A stretch of DNA of 64,000 bases. Origin: Vicingaceae bacterium (GTDB lineage Bacteria; Bacteroidota; Bacteroidia; Flavobacteriales_E; Vicingaceae). The translations under genes and the position numbers were made by a program. This document shows, in pieces, positions 27,617 through 36,698 of this stretch; position 1 is the stretch's first letter, and every line of letters starts with the position of its first letter. Location of the stretch: contig JAOKVV010000004.1 of the NCBI GenBank assembly GCA_028336925.1, positions 43,041 through 107,040 on the forward strand. Direction: 5' to 3'. The notes under the pieces were generated by a model. The model was not told the origin of the DNA. It was given only the letters and a program-made list of their open reading frames with translations, and ran no database searches.

Positions 27617-28064
27617 GATTGATGTTACATCGAAAATTGTAACTATTTTCTTTAAGTATTAATTCTCTCCTAAAGTTACAAATCTTAAGTTTTAAAATAC
27701 ATTGAAATGGCTGTCGGAGGAGCCCCAATTCAATGATTAAACTTTTATGGTAGCTGATAAGGAAAGAAAAATAACTTGCATTTTTAATTGGTCTAAACAT
27801 ATCTCCCTTTACCTTAAACAAAATTTCAAGGAATATTAGCTAAATTCAAAACCGATTGTGGTAAATAAATCAATCAAATAACTGCATAGAAGTCTATTAA
27901 TTGAACCAATTTATCGCTGAGATTACTTAGATAGTTAAATCGACCTTTTGCTTTAATATGAAAAGACTATTAAGTCCTTCTTGTTGATAAGTATCACTTA
28001 AGAAGTATTTGTTACTAATCAATTAATTCTATTTTTATCTTCAAGAAATCCTAATACAAGACCA
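27617..28064. other. 448-base gap without a convincing gene
   Basis: AT-rich DNA between the barrel gene and the PorE-like gene. I found no gene, no exact TAnnTTTG element and no T-tailed hairpin. A more GC-rich patch with a short GGCT...AGCC inverted repeat lies near 27709-27725. A 72-codon minus-strand frame (27821-27603) runs into the end of the barrel gene and lacks recognisable features. The gap could hold regulatory sequence for the downstream gene or the remains of a lost gene. Confidence 0.5.
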
Positions 28065-30695
28065 ATGTTTAGAATAATAGTATCCTCTCTATTAATTATC
28101 CTTTGCTTCAATAGCAATCTATATGCTCAAAAAACGTTCAGTAAAAAAGAAGAAAAATTACTAACACAAAAAGGAGAAGCTTATTACAATGATGAATATT
28201 ATCTAAAAGCTGCAAAAATATTTGAGCAGCTAAATAAGTCAAATCCTAAAGATTTGTATTATGAATTAATGGTTGGAATCTGTTACAGCTTCCTAAACAA
28301 CAAAAAGGAAAGCGCACTAGATATTCTCCTAACGGTAAAAAGCAAAAACCCTAATTACAACGAAGTCAATTTCTTTTTAGCTAGGGCTTATGCAGTAAAT
28401 CACCAATTTGATCAAGCGATCACGTGGTTTAATAAGTACCTCTCCAATCCTGATCTTTTGCCAGAGGATAGAGATAAAGCAAGATTACATATTGCCAATT
28501 GTAATAACGCGAAAGGAATTGTACCTGATAGTTTAGCGTTGGTCATTGAGAACATTGGTCCTCCAATTAATACAAAATATGAGGAATATGTCCCAATTAT
28601 TACGCCTGATGAACGTATATTAATTTTTACAGATCGCGGAGAAAAAAGTTTAGGAGGAAAAATGGATCGTTCCGGCAATTTTGATCCAAAAGGTGAGTAT
28701 TATGAAGACGTTTTAATTTCTTATAAATTAGGAGATAAATGGACTGATCCCAAAAGCATTGGCAGCAATATCAATTCGAGCAAACACGATGCTAGCATTG
28801 CTATATCAGCTAGTGGAAACAAGCTATTTACCTATAGAAGTAGCAATAAAAATGAAGGTGATATATATCTCAGTGAACTTAAGAAAGGAATGTGGACTAC
28901 ACCATCAGTCTTAAACTCTGAAATAAACTCTGAATCATGGGAAGGAAGTGCAAGCTTAACAAGTGATGAGAGAACATTGTACTTCACAAGTGAGCGACCA
29001 GGGGGTTATGGAGGTAGAGATATTTACAAAGCCGTGTTAAAACCAAATGGCCAGTGGGGAAATGTAATGAATCTTGGACCAAAAATTAATACTAAATATG
29101 ATGAAGATGCTCCATTCATTCATCCGGATGGAAGAACCTTGTATTTCAGCTCTAAAGGTCATAATAGTATTGGAGGTTATGACATCTTTTACACTTACTT
29201 AGATGAAAATGAATGGGACGCTCCCTCAAATGTAGGCTATCCTGTAAATACCATCGAAGATGACCGATATTATGTATTAACCGCAGATGGGTCTAAGGGA
29301 TATTATTCATCAGCAGGAAAAGATGACTCTTATGGCGGAAATGATATTTATGTAGTGAGCCCAGGGCACTTTGGTACACGACCAATCCTAGCATTAGTAG
29401 TAGGAGTTACAAAAGTAGACGGAAGAGAGGCTCCTGCAAAAATTATTGCAACTAATTTAGAAACAAATGAATACGAAAATAGTACTGTTTTAGATGAAAA
29501 AACTGGCCAGTTTATGATTTCTCTAATTCCAGGAAAAAAATATCGAATTGCTATCGAAATTGAGGGAGCAAAAACTACTTATGAATATATTGATGTTGAA
29601 TCTGTAGAAACATTCGTGCAGGTAAATCACAACATAGATTTATACACTGATGAAATACCTTTAACTGAGAAAAATATTTTAGAAAACGAAAAATCACAAG
29701 GCAGTTCATTACAAGACAAACTTAATGAGCAGATTATGCGTGTAAAGGAATTTGCAAGTGATAGTATAGAATATTCAAAAATTGATTTAAACAAACGTAT
29801 TTCTAAATTAGAAAAATACAATAGAGAGGTAAGGGAAGCATCACAAAAAGACAAATTATCAAGTGGTGGGTTAGAAGCTGCGAATACAAAACCAATAGCC
29901 GGTCTTTCTTTTAAAGTAGAGTTAGGCGCTTTTAAAGACACAAATGAATTTGACTTGTTGCAATTTACCAAATATGGTAAGATTTCAAGAACTCTATATC
30001 CCGATGGATTTTTTCGATATACTTTTGGTCCTTTTGAAACGCTAAAGGATGCTGAAAACTTTCGAGAAATGCTAATAGAAAAAGAACCTGAAACAGCTGA
30101 TGCTTTTATTACAGTTTTTGTTTTTGGTCAAAGAAAAACAGTTGAGGAGTTTACTGAGGAATATACCCTTTTTGGACTTGAACCTATTGAGAACGCTCTA
30201 TCTAAATCAGAAATTAATAGCCCCCCTATTAAGAATATTGATAATCTACCACAAAAGGAAGATGGAAATTTATTACAAAATATAGAGCTGAGAACCGACC
30301 CATGTGACAATTATACCCTAGATGCTTTTACAGCATTTATTTTAAAAGATATAAAAGTCGAAGCGAACTACAATCGTTTATTAGAATTAGTAGGATCAAT
30401 ATGTCACCCCGATTTACATTTTGAAGTTCAAATTGGTGCATACAGAAAGCCAAATAATTTTAAATATGATCACTTATTATCTTTCGGCGATCCGTTGATT
30501 AGAAACTACCAAGATGAAATTACCAGATTTACACAAGGTGATTTTAAACCCTTTGGACAGGCAGAGGTATTGAGGCAACAAATTATCTCGAAAGGAACAA
30601 AAGATGCATGGATTACTCCATTTTACAAAGGAAAGCGTCTGTTGATGCAAGACTTGGTGAAAGGAACGTATGAAAATGCTCTAGGACTTAACTAA
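28065..30695 (+). CDS. PorE-like protein: TPR, PD40 beta-propeller, carboxypeptidase-regulatory-like domain, two SPOR domains
   Basis: An 876-residue exported protein with a signal peptide ending at LYAQ (residue 22). TPR helices span about 25-150. PD40/WD40-like propeller repeats span about 165-430, with DERTLYFTSERPGGYGGRDIY, DGRTLYFSSKGHN and GYYSSAGKDDSYGGNDIYVV. A carboxypeptidase-regulatory-like fold follows (440-530), then a charged coiled-coil-like linker (535-600) and two SPOR-like domains (615-690, FKVELGAF; 785-860, FEVQIGAY). The first three modules match PorE of the type IX secretion system, but SPOR domains replace its OmpA-like end, so peptidoglycan is probably still the anchor, through denuded glycan strands. 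Its stop overlaps the stop of the convergent helicase gene. Confidence 0.82.
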   Translation: MFRIIVSSLLIILCFNSNLYAQKTFSKKEEKLLTQKGEAYYNDEYYLKAAKIFEQLNKSNPKDLYYELMVGICYSFLNNKKESALDILLTVKSKNPNYNEVNFFLARAYAVNHQFDQAITWFNKYLSNPDLLPEDRDKARLHIANCNNAKGIVPDSLALVIENIGPPINTKYEEYVPIITPDERILIFTDRGEKSLGGKMDRSGNFDPKGEYYEDVLISYKLGDKWTDPKSIGSNINSSKHDASIAISASGNKLFTYRSSNKNEGDIYLSELKKGMWTTPSVLNSEINSESWEGSASLTSDERTLYFTSERPGGYGGRDIYKAVLKPNGQWGNVMNLGPKINTKYDEDAPFIHPDGRTLYFSSKGHNSIGGYDIFYTYLDENEWDAPSNVGYPVNTIEDDRYYVLTADGSKGYYSSAGKDDSYGGNDIYVVSPGHFGTRPILALVVGVTKVDGREAPAKIIATNLETNEYENSTVLDEKTGQFMISLIPGKKYRIAIEIEGAKTTYEYIDVESVETFVQVNHNIDLYTDEIPLTEKNILENEKSQGSSLQDKLNEQIMRVKEFASDSIEYSKIDLNKRISKLEKYNREVREASQKDKLSSGGLEAANTKPIAGLSFKVELGAFKDTNEFDLLQFTKYGKISRTLYPDGFFRYTFGPFETLKDAENFREMLIEKEPETADAFITVFVFGQRKTVEEFTEEYTLFGLEPIENALSKSEINSPPIKNIDNLPQKEDGNLLQNIELRTDPCDNYTLDAFTAFILKDIKVEANYNRLLELVGSICHPDLHFEVQIGAYRKPNNFKYDHLLSFGDPLIRNYQDEITRFTQGDFKPFGQAEVLRQQIISKGTKDAWITPFYKGKRLLMQDLVKGTYENALGLN

Positions 30696-32109
30696 AAAAT
30701 CGATCATTAAAATTGAGCAGGTAAAGCTTAGAAGTAGCTCGGGTCATAGCTGTATATAACCAACGCATATAACCTACATCTACCATTTCTTCTGTTAAAT
30801 ATCCTTGATCTACAATCACGTTTTTCCACTGCCCACCTTGAGATTTATGGCAAGTGATGGCATAAGCGAATTTTATTTGAAGTGCATTAAAATACGGGTT
30901 CTTTTTTAAGAGCTCGTATTTTTTTTGTCTACTTGGCTCATCTGCATAATCTTCCATTATGGTATCAAACAATCGCTGAGAATCTTCAGGCAATAATGCA
31001 GGACTTTCAGAAGCTAAAGAGTCTAAAAGTAACTTTACTTCTACAGGCTGCTCATCCGGGTAATCGACTAACCGAATAGTGGCATCTACAAATCGAAATC
31101 CATATAATTCTTCCGTATTACCTAAGCGCAGTATCTCGGCTATATCTCCATTGGCAATAAAACCAGCTTTTGACTTTTCGTCTAGCCAGAAATAATTATT
31201 CTTTACGATCATGATGTATTCACCTGTAGCAATCTCGTCTTCCATCCATCTTATTCGTTGGCGGATTTCTCCATTAAACAAATTGGCTCGTTTATTGGAC
31301 CGACAGATAACAATAGTGTCATCCTCACCATCGTTAGAATAAGCCGTATTTAATACATCTTCTAAATCTTCGCCCGTAATTTTAATAACATCGGCATATG
31401 GATCTACTTCAAATAGAATTTCCATTACATTACCCATCAATGCAGCTCTTAATTTGGTCGCATTATAAAGAATACCAGATTCCTCTTTCTGCCTTACTAC
31501 CTCCTTTAATTCTGCCCCTTTTAAATCAATTGGGTAGTTTAGCTTAAGCTGTTTAGGTTCCAGAGCGGGGCTTATATCCATTCCTACAGGCGGCAATTGG
31601 GCGATATCCCCAATAAATATGAGCTTGCAGTTATGTCCACTAAAAACGTACTCCATCAAATCATCCAGCAAACTGCGACTAGCAACAAATTTACCGGCTG
31701 ATAAACCACCAACATCAGAAATCATAGAAGCCTCATCAACTATAAAAATTGTATTCTGACTTTTATTCACAGCTAATGTAAATCTAGCGATACCATCAGC
31801 ACCTGGTTTTATTTGATAGATGGCTTTATGAATAGTAAATGCTCTTTTACCTGAGAAGTTAGAAAGTACTTTAGCCGCCCGCCCGGTAGGTGCCAGCAAC
31901 TGAGACTGCAATCCAATCTTAGGTAATGATCTAACCAAAGCACCTACAGTGGTGGTCTTCCCTGTTCCTGCGTATCCTCGGATAATGTAAACCCAGTGAC
32001 CATTTTGTTTGGTAACAAACCGACTCATCCGATCAATTAAGACCATTTGATCATTAGTAGGCGCATGCCCCATCTGTGAAATAAATAAGTCGGTAAAGGA
32101 GTTAGACAT
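30688..32109 (-). CDS. RecD-like superfamily 1B DNA helicase
   Basis: A 473-residue ATP-dependent 5'-3' helicase of the RecD/Dda type. Walker A is GYAGTGKT at 45-52, Walker B is IFIVDEASMI near residue 125, motif III is FIGDIAQLPPVG, and the C-terminal UvrD_C_2 block has AYAITCHKSQGGQW and YTAMTRATSKLYLLNF. There is no RecBC partner nearby, and the N-terminal extension of full RecD2 proteins is absent, so it resembles the short stand-alone helicases common in Bacteroidota. The 3' end overlaps the convergent PorE-like gene by 8 bases. Confidence 0.9.
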   Translation of the reverse strand: MSNSFTDLFISQMGHAPTNDQMVLIDRMSRFVTKQNGHWVYIIRGYAGTGKTTTVGALVRSLPKIGLQSQLLAPTGRAAKVLSNFSGKRAFTIHKAIYQIKPGADGIARFTLAVNKSQNTIFIVDEASMISDVGGLSAGKFVASRSLLDDLMEYVFSGHNCKLIFIGDIAQLPPVGMDISPALEPKQLKLNYPIDLKGAELKEVVRQKEESGILYNATKLRAALMGNVMEILFEVDPYADVIKITGEDLEDVLNTAYSNDGEDDTIVICRSNKRANLFNGEIRQRIRWMEDEIATGEYIMIVKNNYFWLDEKSKAGFIANGDIAEILRLGNTEELYGFRFVDATIRLVDYPDEQPVEVKLLLDSLASESPALLPEDSQRLFDTIMEDYADEPSRQKKYELLKKNPYFNALQIKFAYAITCHKSQGGQWKNVIVDQGYLTEEMVDVGYMRWLYTAMTRATSKLYLLNFNDRFFS

Positions 32110-32192
32110 GAAAACTTTTAACTTGCTAAAGAGATGATAAAGGTAAGAGAACTATTAATGATTTATTAATTTTAACTGACCATAAAAAATTG

Positions 32193-32200
32193 TAGTTTTG
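32193..32200 (+). promoter_or_regulatory. Promoter -7 element for the 32274-36090 gene cluster
   Basis: TAGTTTTG is an exact TAnnTTTG match, 73 bases before the ATG at 32274. The genes from 32274 to coaD are spaced tightly enough to form one operon under this promoter. Confidence 0.55.
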
Positions 32201-32273
32201 TAGAGCTTTGAAAAAAGCTTTCTGCCTACCTTTAGCAGTCAAATTCATTATAACAGATAAATACATTTAGGAA

Positions 32274-32855
32274 ATGAAAATCGCGATTCAAGCATTACTT
32301 TTAGTGGCAGCAGTTGTCCTTGCATACCTTGTTTATGATAGTGTTAATAGCAGAATAGTATTCGAACAGAAACTAGCAGAGCGCCAAAGTGTAGTGGTAG
32401 AAAAACTAATCAACATTAGAACAGCACAAACTGAGTTTAAAGCAGAGAAAAAACGTTATGCGAAAACATTTGATGAATTATTCAACTTTGTAAAATATGA
32501 TTCCCTTTCGTTGATAAAAGCGATTGGTACTGTGCCAGATTCATTAACAGAAGCACAAGCAGTAGAAATGGGAATCGTAAGCAGAGACACTACAATGATT
32601 GCTGTTATCGACACGGTATTAAAAGGAATTAATATCGATTCATTGAAATTCATTCCTTTCTCAGAAGGTGAAGTTTTTAAAATTGATGCGTCGAAAATTG
32701 AAAAGAATAAAGTAAGTGTAAACGTATTTGAAGTTTCAGCAAAATACGGTCAATTCTTAAAAGGGTTGAATACGAAAAATGAGAATGTTGATTTAGATAA
32801 AGACCTAAAAGTGGGTTCTATGGAGGACCCAACAACTAGTGGAAACTGGGAATAG
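32274..32855 (+). CDS. Conserved single-pass membrane protein, function unknown
   Basis: A 193-residue protein with one N-terminal membrane helix (about residues 4-23) not followed by a signal-peptidase site, then a long helix with NIRTAQTEFKAEKKRYAKTFDEL, and a mixed periplasmic domain with strands toward the C-terminus. The arrangement is the lollipop shape of type IV pilins and pseudopilins, although no G-F-x-x-x-E cleavage motif is present, so I do not call it a pilin. It is the first gene of an operon with DUF3822, rsmD and coaD, and its end overlaps or abuts the DUF3822 gene. Confidence 0.7.
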   Translation: MKIAIQALLLVAAVVLAYLVYDSVNSRIVFEQKLAERQSVVVEKLINIRTAQTEFKAEKKRYAKTFDELFNFVKYDSLSLIKAIGTVPDSLTEAQAVEMGIVSRDTTMIAVIDTVLKGINIDSLKFIPFSEGEVFKIDASKIEKNKVSVNVFEVSAKYGQFLKGLNTKNENVDLDKDLKVGSMEDPTTSGNWE

Positions 32856-32862
32856 TAAGATT

Positions 32863-33720
32863 ATGACAGGAATTCACGAACCTGTATTTTATCAATTCGA
32901 TCAGTCAAGAACTGAAGAATCAAAAAATAATTACCATCTATCGCTACAAATTGGCATAGATGGTTTTTGTTTTGCCCTCTTTCATTTACAAGAGCGAAAG
33001 TATATTGGCATTGGCGAATACGCAATTAAAAACAATTCTACCATTAAACTAGAAGAGCTCATTCAATCCATACTCGAAAGTGATACATGGTTGAAAGGTA
33101 GTTTTAAATCAGTGTCTGTTAGTCTTGAACAACCAAAGAACACCCTAATCCCTTCTGCTCTTTTTGACGAGAATCAGTTAAATAATTACTTATCAATTAA
33201 TACAGGAAAGCATCAAATAGAAGGAGCCACATTTGATTTGTTATTGCAAACGGAAACAGTCAACTGCTATGAAGCAGATAAAGATCTTTGCAAACTGATT
33301 TCTAGATACCACCCAGCAGCTTCTTTCAGTCATCAAACTTCTGTATCAATTGAATCTGCAGCACAGACAGCTTACAAAGGTTCAACTATCCACCTTCAGT
33401 TTAACCGCACAAGTATAGATTTAACTGCATTTAAAGAAGGGAAGCTGCAACTTCAAAATAGATTCAATTACAAAACCTCTGAAGATGTTATCTATTACTT
33501 ACTATATGTGATGGAACAATTAAGCATGAGTCAAGAAGAAACACTACTATCCATCTCAGGGAATATCGTTAAAGACAGTAATGTTTATCAATTACTATAT
33601 AAATATATCAAAGAAATTAAGTTAGTAGAGCTACCGACTCATGTTGACTATTCTCAACCGCTCCGACTAGTCGAACCACATCAATACTACCTTTTAATAC
33701 AACAATATCTGTGCGCATAA
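32863..33720 (+). CDS. DUF3822 family protein
   Basis: A 285-residue soluble protein of the Bacteroidota-specific DUF3822 family, recognised from its size, its actin/ASKHA-like beta pattern (LSLQIGIDGFCFALFHL near the start; IHLQFNRTSIDLTAFKEGKL mid-chain) and its conserved position directly upstream of rsmD. The biochemical role is unknown; the ASKHA-like look is my reading. A GTG at 32839 is in frame but would overlap the previous gene; the ATG at 32863 avoids this. It overlaps the start of rsmD by 10 bases, which suggests translational coupling. Confidence 0.8.
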   Translation: MTGIHEPVFYQFDQSRTEESKNNYHLSLQIGIDGFCFALFHLQERKYIGIGEYAIKNNSTIKLEELIQSILESDTWLKGSFKSVSVSLEQPKNTLIPSALFDENQLNNYLSINTGKHQIEGATFDLLLQTETVNCYEADKDLCKLISRYHPAASFSHQTSVSIESAAQTAYKGSTIHLQFNRTSIDLTAFKEGKLQLQNRFNYKTSEDVIYYLLYVMEQLSMSQEETLLSISGNIVKDSNVYQLLYKYIKEIKLVELPTHVDYSQPLRLVEPHQYYLLIQQYLCA

Positions 33721-34244
33721 TAAGTGGAATTTATAAGGGAAAAAGGCTTTCTGCCCCAAAGAATTTACCTGTAAGGCCAACAACGGACTTTGCTAAAGAG
33801 GGATTATTTAACATTCTAAATAGCCGAATAGACTTTGAAGGCATTTCTGTTTTAGATCTTTGTGCAGGTACAGGAAATATTTCATTGGAATTTGCTTCGA
33901 GAGAGGCTAGTTTAGTTACCTCTGTTGACCAAGATAGAGGCTGTATAAACTTTATTAGAAAAACTGCTGAGGAATTAAATTTCAATCAAATTAGAGTTAT
34001 TCGAGGAGATATTTTTAGCGTAGTTAAAAAATCACTCGGAGAATACGATGTTATTTTTGCTGATCCTCCTTTTGGTATAAAAGGAAGTAAAGAGCTGCCT
34101 GATGAAATTATAAAAAGCACCCTATTAAAGCAAGATGGAATCTTTATAATGGAACACCCAAAAGACATCAATTACGAACAACATGAAAATCTTGTTTTAA
34201 CTCGTAAATTTGGGAATGTTCACTTTAGTTTATTCCAACATTAA
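33711..34244 (+). CDS. rsmD: 16S rRNA (guanine(966)-N(2))-methyltransferase
   Basis: A 177-residue class I methyltransferase that methylates the N2 of G966 in 16S rRNA of the small subunit. It has the family start MRIISGIYKGKRL, the PTTDFAKEGLFNIL substrate loop, the SAM-binding motif LDLCAGTGNIS and the catalytic motif ADPPFG (family consensus NPPY or DPPY). It starts at GTG (33711), overlapping the DUF3822 stop; the position is fixed by the conserved N-terminus. Confidence 0.95.
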   Translation: MRIISGIYKGKRLSAPKNLPVRPTTDFAKEGLFNILNSRIDFEGISVLDLCAGTGNISLEFASREASLVTSVDQDRGCINFIRKTAEELNFNQIRVIRGDIFSVVKKSLGEYDVIFADPPFGIKGSKELPDEIIKSTLLKQDGIFIMEHPKDINYEQHENLVLTRKFGNVHFSLFQH

Positions 34245-34256
34245 AAAATAACGACT

Positions 34257-34709
34257 ATGAAAATAGCAGTATTTCCAGGTTCATTTGACCCAATCACATT
34301 AGGGCACATTGATGTCATTGAACGATCGTTACCTTATTTCGATCAAGTTATTATAGCTGTTGGATTTAATAGTACTAAAACTAGTGGTCTCTTCTCTGTA
34401 GAAAATCGATTAAAGCAAATTTCGGCTGCTACCAAGCACTTATCCAACATCACTGTGGTTTCTTACGAAGGGCTTACCATCGATTTTTGTAAGAAAAACA
34501 AGGCAACAACCATTATTAGAGGACTGAGAAACACGGTAGATTTCGAGTTTGAAAAGTCAATAGCTCAAATGAATAAAAATTTAGCTCCAGAAATTGAGAC
34601 CCTGTTTCTATTTACCGATCAAAAACTAGCGGCAATAAATTCATCAATTGTGCGTGATATAATTCGAAATGGTGGAGATGCAAATCAGTTTCTCCCGTTT
34701 GAACTTTGA
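34257..34709 (+). CDS. coaD: Phosphopantetheine adenylyltransferase
   Basis: A 150-residue nucleotidyltransferase of coenzyme A synthesis that transfers AMP to 4'-phosphopantetheine. The T/HxGH motif is TLGH at residues 14-17 in GSFDPITLGHIDV, and the second signature is SSIVRDIIRNGG, with S/T and R for ATP binding. Length is normal. It lies 12 bases after rsmD, an order conserved across Bacteroidota, and 10 bases before the TlpA-like gene. Confidence 0.97.
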   Translation: MKIAVFPGSFDPITLGHIDVIERSLPYFDQVIIAVGFNSTKTSGLFSVENRLKQISAATKHLSNITVVSYEGLTIDFCKKNKATTIIRGLRNTVDFEFEKSIAQMNKNLAPEIETLFLFTDQKLAAINSSIVRDIIRNGGDANQFLPFEL

Positions 34710-34719
34710 TTTTTCTATT

Positions 34720-36090
34720 ATGCGATTATTACTTTTACTAATCACTTCACTTATTTTTGTAACTAGCTATGCTAATGAAACAATCATAAAAGGTAACATT
34801 AAAAATTTTGAAGACAAAACGATTAGACTTACAGCTATTAGCGACTACTTTACCAATACTGAAGTAAAGCTTGCAACGAAAACAATTAAAAATGGAACTT
34901 TTCAGTTTTCAACAACTGTCGAAGGTGTAGTGCAAGTAAAGCTAACAATCGAGGATAAATCTACCCAACTATACATTGAAGAAGGAAAAGTATATAACAT
35001 CAGCTTAAGCTTTGACGAAGAGTGGAATAGAAATAAAATTTACGACAAAGAATTAAGTATTGCTTTTAGCTTTCCTCAAACGGATGATGTAAACCAATTA
35101 ATCAAAAAGTTTAATGGTGAATATTCTGATTTTTTTGAGAAAAATGCAGTGCTTTTAGCAAGAAAACAAGGGGAGAAATCTGTAGAAGAATTTGTAGCAG
35201 CAGTTACCAATAAAACAGTTTATAATTCCAACCAATTTGTAAAAACTTATGTAGAATATACCTGTGCAGGGCTTAAAGATGCTGCATACTTTAGTAAAAG
35301 TAAACTTAATGCGCAATACTTAAATAATCGCAAAATAAACTACGACAATAAAGAATATGTCTATTTCTTTAATCAGTTTTATGACAATAAGTTTAAGCGA
35401 TTAATTTTAGGAAGTAAAGGTTCTGAGTTTTTAAAACTTCTTACACTTGAGAATAATACCCCACAAGCCATCAAGTTAATTCAAAGTGAGCTAAAAAATG
35501 AAAGTACCATCTTTGCTGAATTATTTTTAATAAAAGGGATTTACGACGTTTATTTTGAGGGTATTTTCAATCAAAAAAGTGCGTTAAAAATATTGACAGA
35601 AGTTAGCAAAAACGGAAAATCAAAGGAAAACAAGCATATAGCAAGTAATATTCTTACTATGCTAAGTTTTTATGGAAAGGAAATAAAAGCTCCTACTTTT
35701 GAACTTTACAACCATAAAGATGAACTGATCAGTTTATCAGAATATAACGGAAAATATGTTTATTTGAACTTTTGGGCTTCTTGGAACATTATTTCTGTAA
35801 AGCAAATGCAAATTATTCGTGTATTGCAGCAGCGACATGGAGAAAAAATCGCCTTTATTAGCATTAATTTAGACGATAATAAAGCTGATTATAAAGCAGC
35901 TGTAGATCGATTTAAATTCAACTGGACGACGCTACATTATGGAAACGACTTTACGGTAAAAGAAAATTATCAAGTAAAAACAATTCCTTCTTATGTTCTT
36001 ATTGGTCCGGATGGAACTATCATCAGTAATGAAGCTATAAGACCTGACGACTCAGGGGCAGAGTTATTTCTTCACAACCTCACTAAATAA
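34720..36090 (+). CDS. TlpA-like thioredoxin-fold protein lacking the CxxC cysteines
   Basis: A 456-residue exported protein with signal peptide MRLLLLLITSLIFVTSYAN. A DUF4369-like beta domain (about 22-120) and a helical middle precede a C-terminal thioredoxin fold (about 330-456). At the active site, where the family has WCxxC, it has WNIIS: residues N356 and S359 stand in for both cysteines. The cis-proline segment TIPSYVLIGPDG is intact. It cannot therefore be a thiol-disulfide reductase, but may bind peptides or partners. An upstream ATG at 34669 lies inside coaD and gives no signal peptide, so the ATG at 34720 is chosen. It overlaps the convergent NUDIX stop by 8 bases. Confidence 0.85.
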   Translation: MRLLLLLITSLIFVTSYANETIIKGNIKNFEDKTIRLTAISDYFTNTEVKLATKTIKNGTFQFSTTVEGVVQVKLTIEDKSTQLYIEEGKVYNISLSFDEEWNRNKIYDKELSIAFSFPQTDDVNQLIKKFNGEYSDFFEKNAVLLARKQGEKSVEEFVAAVTNKTVYNSNQFVKTYVEYTCAGLKDAAYFSKSKLNAQYLNNRKINYDNKEYVYFFNQFYDNKFKRLILGSKGSEFLKLLTLENNTPQAIKLIQSELKNESTIFAELFLIKGIYDVYFEGIFNQKSALKILTEVSKNGKSKENKHIASNILTMLSFYGKEIKAPTFELYNHKDELISLSEYNGKYVYLNFWASWNIISVKQMQIIRVLQQRHGEKIAFISINLDDNKADYKAAVDRFKFNWTTLHYGNDFTVKENYQVKTIPSYVLIGPDGTIISNEAIRPDDSGAELFLHNLTK

Positions 36091-36691
36091 GACTTTCGAG
36101 TAATTTTTGAATTGAGGCATAAGTATTTGCTGTTACCTTTTCTAACTTTTTAGGATTAATCCATTCTACTTTTTCTATTCCTTCTTCAGTTTGTGGAACT
36201 AATTTTTGTCCATCAACACCAGACATTTTATACCAATAGGTCGGTTTTAAAACCACCTCATCATTCATCCAATAGATGTGATAGGTAGTCGGCAATCCTT
36301 GACCTAACCTTGCGTTTAACAAGCCACACTCCTCCTCTACTTCACGCACTGCAGCTTCCTGAATTTCTTCATCCTTTTCTACTTTTCCTTTAGGTAAATC
36401 CCATTTACCATTTCTGAAAATAAAAAGCCATTCCCCTATTTGGTTTTCTACAATTCCCCCTGCAGCCGGTACTACTTTTAAGGTGGCATGCAACTCATTC
36501 CAGATTAAATCTAAATCGGCTACTAACAAGATAAAATGCTCTGAATTATGCACATCTTTAAGTCGATCGACAATCGACAACACTTGACTCAAATCACTTA
36601 TATATAAATTATTATACGGAAGAAAAAAATTATCAACTTTTGATTTTTGTTGAAAAGTAATAGAAGACTGATTGATAAAAACTTGATACAT
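36083..36691 (-). CDS. NUDIX hydrolase
   Basis: A 202-residue protein. The C-terminal two thirds are a NUDIX domain with the box GKVEKDEEIQEAAVREVEEECG (GX5EX7REUXEEXG), preceded by AAGGIVEN and the FRNGKWDLPKG strand. The N-terminal 65 residues are a separate small domain seen in Bacteroidota homologues. The substrate is unknown; the family hydrolyses nucleoside diphosphates linked to other groups. The start is the ATG at 36691, because one at 36718 would run into the divergent pyrE; the two start codons are then seven bases apart. A proximity to pyrE suggests nucleotide metabolism, but this is weak evidence. Confidence 0.88.
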   Translation of the reverse strand: MYQVFINQSSITFQQKSKVDNFFLPYNNLYISDLSQVLSIVDRLKDVHNSEHFILLVADLDLIWNELHATLKVVPAAGGIVENQIGEWLFIFRNGKWDLPKGKVEKDEEIQEAAVREVEEECGLLNARLGQGLPTTYHIYWMNDEVVLKPTYWYKMSGVDGQKLVPQTEEGIEKVEWINPKKLEKVTANTYASIQKLLESLI

Positions 36692-36694
36692 TTG
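36687..36694 (+). promoter_or_regulatory. Promoter -7 element for pyrE, overlapping the NUDIX start codon
   Basis: TACATTTG is an exact TAnnTTTG match that ends only 4 bases before the pyrE ATG (36699). The CAT inside it (36689-36691) is the complement of the NUDIX start codon. Transcription from it should begin at or within a base or two of the pyrE ATG. Confidence 0.6.
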
Positions 36695-36698
36695 CAGT

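Noticed and set aside
27603-27821. 72-codon minus-strand reading frame after the barrel gene
   Set aside because: No recognisable domain, no promoter, and it overlaps the real gene's stop; kept only as a note in the gap entry.
34669-34719. Upstream ATG for the TlpA-like gene inside coaD
   Set aside because: The extension hides the clear signal peptide beginning at 34720.
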